From Moniliophthora roreri (taxonomy: Eukaryota > Basidiomycota > Agaricomycetes > Agaricales > Marasmiaceae), in contig LATX02000186.1 of the NCBI GenBank assembly GCA_001466705.2, forward strand, positions 620,001-684,000: DNA of 64,000 nt, given 5' to 3'. Position 1 is the first letter of the stretch. Each line of letters opens with the position of its first letter. The notes beneath the pieces are model-generated. The model did no database searches, had not been told where the DNA came from, and saw nothing but the letters and a program-made list of their open reading frames with translations. Positions 52,508-64,000 of this stretch are shown in pieces. Made by a program: the position numbers and the translations under genes.

Positions 52508-53215
52508 AGGAATTTACGATGCTGCTACCAAGATAAAGATGACATATGGACCTTTGTTGCTAAGATAGAGGAAATAATGGACTCTATTGGAATTGAAGAT
52601 AACCAAGAACACAGCAATGAAGTTTGGCGGGGGCTTAAACCCGAGATAAAGAATGAATTGTGTTGACAACACCTGGATCCTGATCGGATTGAATTTGAAA
52701 TTCTGGTTGAGGAAGCCGAAATTGTTGAGACCTACCTGGATGAAATAGAACCAAAGTGAAAGAATGAAGCTGGCAACAAGAATGCTAGAGATAGCACTAG
52801 AAAGCTGGATCAGAGCAGGAGTGCAGCCAAAGGTCATTCTAAGCAAGAATGTACCCCTCATTCTGAGGGCTCCCACAAACCTAACTCCTCCAGGCTGAAC
52901 GATAAGCCTTCAGGTAATCTAATAAACCTGGATGGAAAGACAAGTCAGGGAATAAAGCCTCAGGTCAGAATGGACAATGAAAGCTTACCAATGAGCAAAA
53001 AGCCAAACTCAAGGCAGAAAATAAATGCTTTATTTGCGAAAGCACTGAGCATTATTCATTGAAGTGTCCCAAATGTGGAATGATGAAATCAGATAGGAAG
53101 GGAGCTCTGCCAGGCATCCCAGCCAATAATATTGAATTGGAAATCGATTCTGAAACAGCAGGAACCAGCTTTGACATGCTAACGTCAAGGGCTGTTGAAT
53201 TCGATTGTGCTGCTC
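52508..53215 (+). pseudogene. gag pseudogene, C-terminal part with CCHC knuckle
   Basis: A frame reading TFVAKIEEIMDSIGIEDN, then EFEILVEEAEIVETYL, is broken by TGA codons. A later frame encodes LTNEQKAKLKAENKC and the zinc knuckle CxxCx4HxxxxC (CFICESTEHYSLKC). The sequence runs up to the 5' LTR of the chromovirus at 53216. Confidence 0.65.
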
Positions 53216-53614
53216 TGTTACGCTCGTACGACTCAGCTTGGCCGTGACCTGTACGAGACATGCTTACGCATCTCCTCCGTCATAACCTACACGTTCCATT
53301 AATCTCCGCCATTGTACATCTTACAACACATTTTCTTGTAGCGACATCTTGGTCATTGTCCTCATGGACTACATATGTTCTCCATGTTGTATTCTCTTCC
53401 AGTAGATATAAACCACTGTATTCTACTGATATACCCCAAGTGGAAAATTAATGTTGTTCTATGCTCTTCACTTCCCTCCTCTACCTCGCCTCCCATCTCG
53501 CTCGTGTGGAGACCCTTCATCTCAGCTGAGCTCCGTAGTTCAGTAGTGCTGTTGCCGATAGCTTCAGCAAACCTATCTCCTTCGTATGGTGATCCTCATA
53601 TGGCACTCTCCTAG
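53216..53614 (+). repeat. 5' LTR of the chromovirus
   Basis: It starts TGTTACGCTCGTACGACTCA and aligns with 61055-61441. Similarity ends at ctctcctagcc. A longer LTR ending in cctaaca near 53653 cannot be excluded because the 3' copy may be truncated. Confidence 0.8.
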
Positions 53615-53684
53615 CCACTCGGCTGTACTTGTTCTTGCTTTCTTGCATAGTCCTAACAGTATTTTCCACTTCAACTGCTGAATC

Positions 53685-59335
<5,651 letters not shown>

Positions 59336-59491
59336 GTCTTTCTTGCATCACACTTCTTGTTTTTCAATGCACATAGCTAATTATTCTTATTTAAATTTCT
59401 ACCAAGATAATTTTCTATGATACTCTACACTTCTGTCCATATCCATGTTTGGTCCAAGAAAACAAAAAATTCGGCCGACTCGATGAATTTG

Positions 59492-60993
59492 TCAGTCCTC
59501 AGGCTCAGCTGCTGATGACTCAGCCCCGCTCTCACTCCCAGAACCATCCTCCGACTCCTCCATGGCCTTTCCCTTTCCCTTGTCCAGCGTTGGCTGCGCT
59601 GTCTCCTCCTCCTCTCTGTCTGAGTGTGCTACGTCCAAGACATCCAGTACCTGCGCCGACCTATGACACAGAGTTTCAGCCTCCTTCTCCAGATGCTCCA
59701 CTCGGCCGAGGAGCTCGTCCATTCACTCATTCATCTCGTGCCTCATCTGCTTGACCTCCAGCAAGACGAGTCAGCCGAGCTCGGCAGCACTCTCGTCAGG
59801 ACTGTAGTCTCCATCCAAGTCCTCCACCACTGGACAGGACTTCAGATGTCTATGAGCTTTCGGCTTAGAAGGTCCAGCTACATTCTCCAGTACTTGAGCC
59901 ATGAAGCTGCATTGGATCTTCGACAATCGGCACGCCTTGCAAGCGCTGATCAGCCGAGTCTGCCTGTCCCATGTCTTGATCTGCCTCTCGCACGACACTG
60001 GATTCTTCTTCCACCGCTGGCAGTTGTCGCACTCTGAACAAAGTCAGCCTCGTCTGGAAGGAACTCATACGACGTACCTTGACCATCCTCCACTGTCACC
60101 CAAACTCCCTTCTCGCTCGAACCCAGCTCTACCCTCGTCCATTTGCGACTCTCGATAGGGGACTCGGCCAAGGCTCTTGCATGCTTCCAAGAAGCACCTG
60201 GGGAAGGTACTTCAACACCGTCAAATCGAAACTTGGTGACTCCCTTACCCTTCTTTCCTTCGGCTGACCGTCTCGCACAAGGGGTCTCGTATGTCCCATC
60301 ATCTTCACCCACAGCCAGAGTCATGTTTCTCACATGAGCACGCTCCTCACGCTCTCTCCTCAACCTCTCTACCTGTTCCTTCTCTACCTTCTCTTGTTCG
60401 GTATGCTCGGCACGCTCTCTCTCTTCCTTCTCTTCCTTCTCAGCCTTGCGAACTGCCTCCAGCTATGCTAAAATCTGCCCATCCTCTATCCCCTCGTATG
60501 CAACCTGCCACTGCTTCCATTCGGCAAGCTGCTCCTCCCGGGCTTCCACTGTGGCCAGCCATTCCTCCTCGATTCAGCTCCATGCAGAGTTAGCCACCCT
60601 CGTACGAACCGAGTAGAGAGTGGCACTTTTGCCGGGTTTGCAGACAGGAAAAGGGGGGTATTCAGGTTCAAGGACCTCGGCCGGGAATTCGAGAATAGGC
60701 ATCTCTGGTGCCATTGCCTTGAGGACCTTGGGATCCTTCCAGGTACAAGTCGGCCAAGGGTATGAATGGCCACCAAGGTCAGGAAGGTCAGAAGTGGGGT
60801 AATCCTCTGCGGTCTTGTAGCTGTCAGCGCTGATCTGAGTGTTTGAGGAGGCTTCGGCTGACATTGCATGGTTGGACTTCGTGGGGAATTGCGATGGAGT
60901 CAAAATCCATTCGGGCTTCCTTTTTATATGTTTCCCTTTTTCTGCAGCCACGTGATACTTCCTTCCATCATCTTCTGCACCATTCTTCTCCAT
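59492..60993 (-). pseudogene. Antisense accessory gene of the chromovirus, spliced, decayed
   Basis: On the strand opposite to pol, a single frame runs from ATG 60993 (or ATG 60864, MSAEASSNTQ) to 59492, with one 80-nt intron (60077-59998, gtacgt...ccag) that splices in phase. The length without the intron is 474 codons. The protein has an aromatic/Pro N-terminal part (HSYPWPTCTW), a long Glu/Arg/Lys coiled coil (EERERAEHTEQEKVEKEQVE), then ISACKACRLSKIQC, a Cys cluster like those of Zn-cluster DNA-binding proteins, and a second coiled coil ([13 protein letters not shown]). Three TGA and one TAG interrupt it. Function is unknown; a DNA-binding role is inference. Confidence 0.65.
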
Positions 60994-61054
60994 TGTTCCG
61001 CTTATTTCCTTTTCTATAATGTTCCTCCAGGGTCGGAACCTAAGGGGGGGATAC

Positions 61055-61441
61055 TGTTACGCTTGTACGACTCGGCTCGGCCATGACCCATACGAGACAT
61101 GCTTACGCATCTCCTCCGTCATAACCTACACATTCCATTAATCTCCACCATTGTACATCTTACAACACGTTTTCTTGTAGCAACATCTTGGTCATTGTCC
61201 TCATGGACTACATACGTTCTCCACATTGTATTCTCTTCCAGTAGATATAAACCACTGTATTCTACCGGTATACCCCAAGTGGAAAATTAATGTTGTTCTA
61301 CGCTCTTCACTTCCCTCCTCTACCTTGCCTCCCATCTCACTCATGTGGAGACCCTTCATCTCAGCCGAGCTCCGTAGTTCAGTAGTGCTGTTGCCAATAG
61401 CTTCAGCGAACCCATCTCCTTTGTATGGCACTCTCCTAGCC
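61055..61441 (+). repeat. 3' LTR of the chromovirus
   Basis: It starts TGTTACGCTTGTACGACTCG and aligns with the 5' LTR with only transitions and a 13-bp deletion. It is preceded by a purine-rich tract (ctaaggggggga, 61041-61052) that fits a polypurine tract just upstream of the LTR. Confidence 0.8.
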
Positions 61442-62880
61442 CACATTTAAAACATAGGGAATGATTCTATGGATGATCAGATGACATTCAGCTGGGTAGC
61501 TGGGGTGACCCTTTGTCAGAACGAATACACTACCTATTGGATCATGTGGCACCCTACCCAGAAGACCCCTTTGGAACAAAGCCTGAATGGGGAAGGTTCA
61601 TGGTTAGTCATGCAGGTAATAAATACCACATCGAAGACACTATGAACCTCCATGCCCATGATGGACAATGTCCTGACACTTACCTATCATTAAGCCTAGC
61701 TGAGGACCCTAACTTCTTAATCATCCACTAGTACTGTTAATATGTCGAACCTAGAAAAGACCCACTTTTATTCATTTTACACTATTTCTGAATCGGAACA
61801 CTTTAATATGACACAAGATAACGGGTAATAAGGACTAGAGAGAGCCCAGTCTGCTAGTCATTGCCTTAGAGAAGCGGTGGTACCTTAGAAAGTATGAAGA
61901 GCTATATGATACACTATACAGAGGTGTCTAAGCTGTACTTTCTGACCTATCTATGTATCAGATCCAAAGCAGATCACTCCTGAAACCTGTAGGGAATCTA
62001 ACTATGGCCCAATGAATGCATTGACTAGTTAACCAAGCTCTCAAAGTGCTATCAATGGGATTTTAACTTCTACTTTACTTTTCTATGACATCTGCAAAGT
62101 GCAAGCTGCAGTCAAACAGTACAGAGGTACTTAGAGGCATCAAAACAGAAAGACAACTTAGAACAGGAACGATCATAGAACGATCCTCCTCCGAAGTCAA
62201 TATATGGATCAGAGTCAAAGCAGGTGGCGATCTCTTAATAAAGAATTCACTGGTGGCTAAACAATATGCAATAAGCAAACTAGGTACAAAGACTGCTCAG
62301 AAAGACAGAAATCACTTCCGAGGGACCTTTACTACCTATAGACAGATACTACAAGACATATGAAGAATATCTAACATGCAAGAAATCTGAAATAAGACTG
62401 AGTGTGCATTGTCAAAGGAGATAGGGACAATAACAGTGTGTTCCGACCTTGGAAACTTTGGCATCTAGGCCTCTGCCGATGTGCAGGTACTAGAAAAGGG
62501 GAAATGCTGTCAAAAGATGGGACGGATACAGCCATCCGCTCATAGATACCTGACTTAGAAAAGAGAAAATACAAATTATAGAATCCCTCTTTTAGTATCT
62601 CAGTCACTCATTTGTCATTTCCTGAATTATCGGACATTATTTATAATTTTCTGTAGATATATTCCTTGGACCATATATAAGGACAGCTAGATATTTGTAC
62701 ATACTCAAGTAACTCTGCCCCCTCTGATTGTGAATACATGACAAGTTTGTTTGGTGTATAAATTTGTGTGCCATTCCAGTTTTGCTTCCTCACTACAGGC
62801 CCTGGAGATTGGTCCTGAGTGACTCCAGAGAGATAGAAATCTGATAACAAACTTGTGTCATAAGAGATAAGAGTAACATC
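61442..62880 (+). mobile_element. Remnants of other retroelements
   Basis: A short open stretch at 61513-61731 reads SERIHYLLDHVAPYPEDPFG and KPEWGRFMVSHAGNKYHIED, which looks like a transposon-encoded accessory domain, ending in TAG. Then non-coding AT-rich DNA shares blocks with the insertion at 50749-52507. A tatataagg motif lies at about 62675. No complete gene is present. Confidence 0.5.
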
Positions 62881-63405
62881 TTGAGTGCATTATAGCACTT
62901 TTCTAAGAGACACTTTACACCAAGAAGGAGCCTTGGGCACTTGGAGTGTGGCCTGTGTGTGTATCAGGTTGTGACACACTTAGAGTCTTAGCAAGGGGTG
63001 TGCCTGCACTGAACTCTTTGTAGAAATTGGTCTAGGACCTTTTCCAGTACACTGTGTGCTGTAGTTGTCTTAAAGAAGTCTTGAACTCCATAGGGTCAGA
63101 CTATATCGGCTATTGAGTCTTTGTACAGGACTGTAGCTCTTGNTTGAGTGTGTTATAGCACTTTTCTAAGAGACACTTTACACCAAGAAGGAGCCTTGGG
63201 CACTTGGAGTGTGGCCTGTGTGTGTATCAGGTTGTGACACACTTAGAGTCTTAGCAAGGGGTGTGCCTGCGCTGAGCTCTTTGTAGAAATTTGTCTAGGA
63301 CCTTTTCCAGTACACTGTGTGCTGTAGTTATCTTGAAGAAGTCTTGAACTCCGTAGGGTCAGACTATATCGGCTATCAAGTCTTTGTACAGGACTGTAGC
63401 TCTTG
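62881..63405. repeat. 262-bp tandem duplication with N at the junction
   Basis: Bases 62881-63142 and 63144-63405 are equal in length and nearly identical, differing by about ten substitutions, mostly transitions. The single ambiguous base of the window (N at 63143) lies exactly between them. The true copy number could differ from two. Confidence 0.85.
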
Positions 63406-64000
63406 TGTTTGTGCTTTGTGCACTGTGTTCTTTGTGTTTTGTGTGTGTTTGTGATATAAACCCTTTTTAAAACCCATATATACTCCTCTGGAGGTGAACA
63501 CCTTGAAGTAGATTGCTTCAATAAGAAAGAATCAACCTAGCTAAGAGTTTTGTTGGCATTCTAAGTGTGGCAACTCTGATCACATCAATCCACACTTGCA
63601 CAACAACCTGAGTTAGACTTTTGGAGGTTATCTTTTGGGTAGTTTTCCACTAGTCTTATCTTAGACAAATTACTGCACTGCCTGAATCTGCCATAAGGCC
63701 ACTTGAATCCTAACTGGCTAAAGGACAAGTCAGTTAAGTTCATGACAGTTAAGTGAATACAAGAATGTACCACCTTGAAGTACATACTACAGCTGGCAAT
63801 GAACAAGAGAAGCTATATTGACATCTAGGTATGGGAGGGTAAGTGGCTCTAGGTCGATGTTAGCAGGAATAGACATAGAAGTATGCTGTCAGAGCCATAC
63901 CTGTGGTGAGTTGGTGAGTCGACATGTGAGATATGTGCCTGTGTGGTAATTAAGAGTGAATTATTGAATAGCAATGATTGGAAACATTGGGTGCTGAGTG
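63406..64000. other. Transposon-like AT-rich DNA, no gene recognised
   Basis: A GTGTTTTGTGTGTGTTTGTG low-complexity stretch and tgatataaaccc occur near 63440-63470. The rest has no open frame worth calling. It probably belongs to the same element as the tandem duplication. Confidence 0.4.

Larger units (their letters stand above)
48571..53215 (+). mobile_element. Decayed LTR retroelement, gag region (interrupted)
   Basis: An LTR-like start (TGTAGCGAG at 48571, CT-rich, with tatttaag near 48817) is followed by ATG 49112 and gag-type coding sequence. That region holds Ser/Asp/Lys-rich tracts, then WLKPEAPKEYDGKAV. After an AT-rich interruption a second gag block ends with a CCHC zinc knuckle (CFICESTEHYSLKCP near 53035). 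Stops inside are TGA where Arg is expected (for example VL*DF near 50617 and VV*IS near 50692). No matching 3' LTR was found in the window, so the element is truncated or split by later insertions. Confidence 0.7.

Overview
The window is nuclear DNA of a filamentous basidiomycete, almost certainly an Agaricomycete. Genes are broken by many short (about 50-60 nt) GT-AG introns. There are two genes and one pseudogene of the DUF6535 membrane-protein family, which is expanded in mushrooms, a bicupin oxalate decarboxylase, a cellobiose dehydrogenase with a cytochrome domain, and a chromodomain-bearing Ty3/Gypsy retroelement. The secreted enzymes fit a wood- or litter-decaying lifestyle. All gene models were spliced by eye and no searches were run.

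Layout. 1-8.5 kb: a DUF6535 gene running off the left edge, a four-exon gene for a WG/GW-rich protein, and a decayed DUF6535 copy split by a 735-bp element with 64-bp perfect inverted repeats. 8.9-14.9 kb: a forkhead transcription factor, a minus-strand non-coding transcription unit whose introns carry C/D-box snoRNA candidates with perfect 11-12 nt rRNA complementarity, then gene-poor DNA. 14.9-29.2 kb: oxalate decarboxylase, a HIT protein, a Ubp8/USP22-type deubiquitinase, tRNA-His guanylyltransferase (Thg1), an unrecognised multi-exon gene, a small acidic protein and an intact DUF6535 gene. 29.5-45.1 kb: a secreted-enzyme stretch with cellobiose dehydrogenase, GH29 alpha-L-fucosidase, a small secreted double-psi-beta-barrel-like protein and a GH92 alpha-mannosidase. 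45.3-47.3 kb: a gene encoding four tandem repeats of about 135 residues with an alternating 158/247-nt exon pattern.

48.4-64 kb is a nested transposon block. A decayed LTR-element gag is interrupted by an AT-rich insertion and followed by a Gypsy chromovirus of about 8.2 kb. Most of its inactivating stops are TGA at positions where CGA (Arg) or TGG (Trp) is expected, and its two LTRs differ by transitions, as expected from C-to-T decay. The chromovirus carries a separate spliced antisense gene between pol and the 3' LTR. The right end holds further element remnants and a 262-bp tandem duplication with an N exactly at the junction.

Functionally, the centre is a housekeeping and regulatory block (SAGA-type deubiquitination, tRNA-His maturation, rRNA-modification guides, a forkhead regulator) flanked by carbohydrate-active secreted enzymes. 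The best candidates for follow-up are the snoRNA host gene, the four-repeat gene, the WG/GW protein and the antisense gene of the chromovirus.
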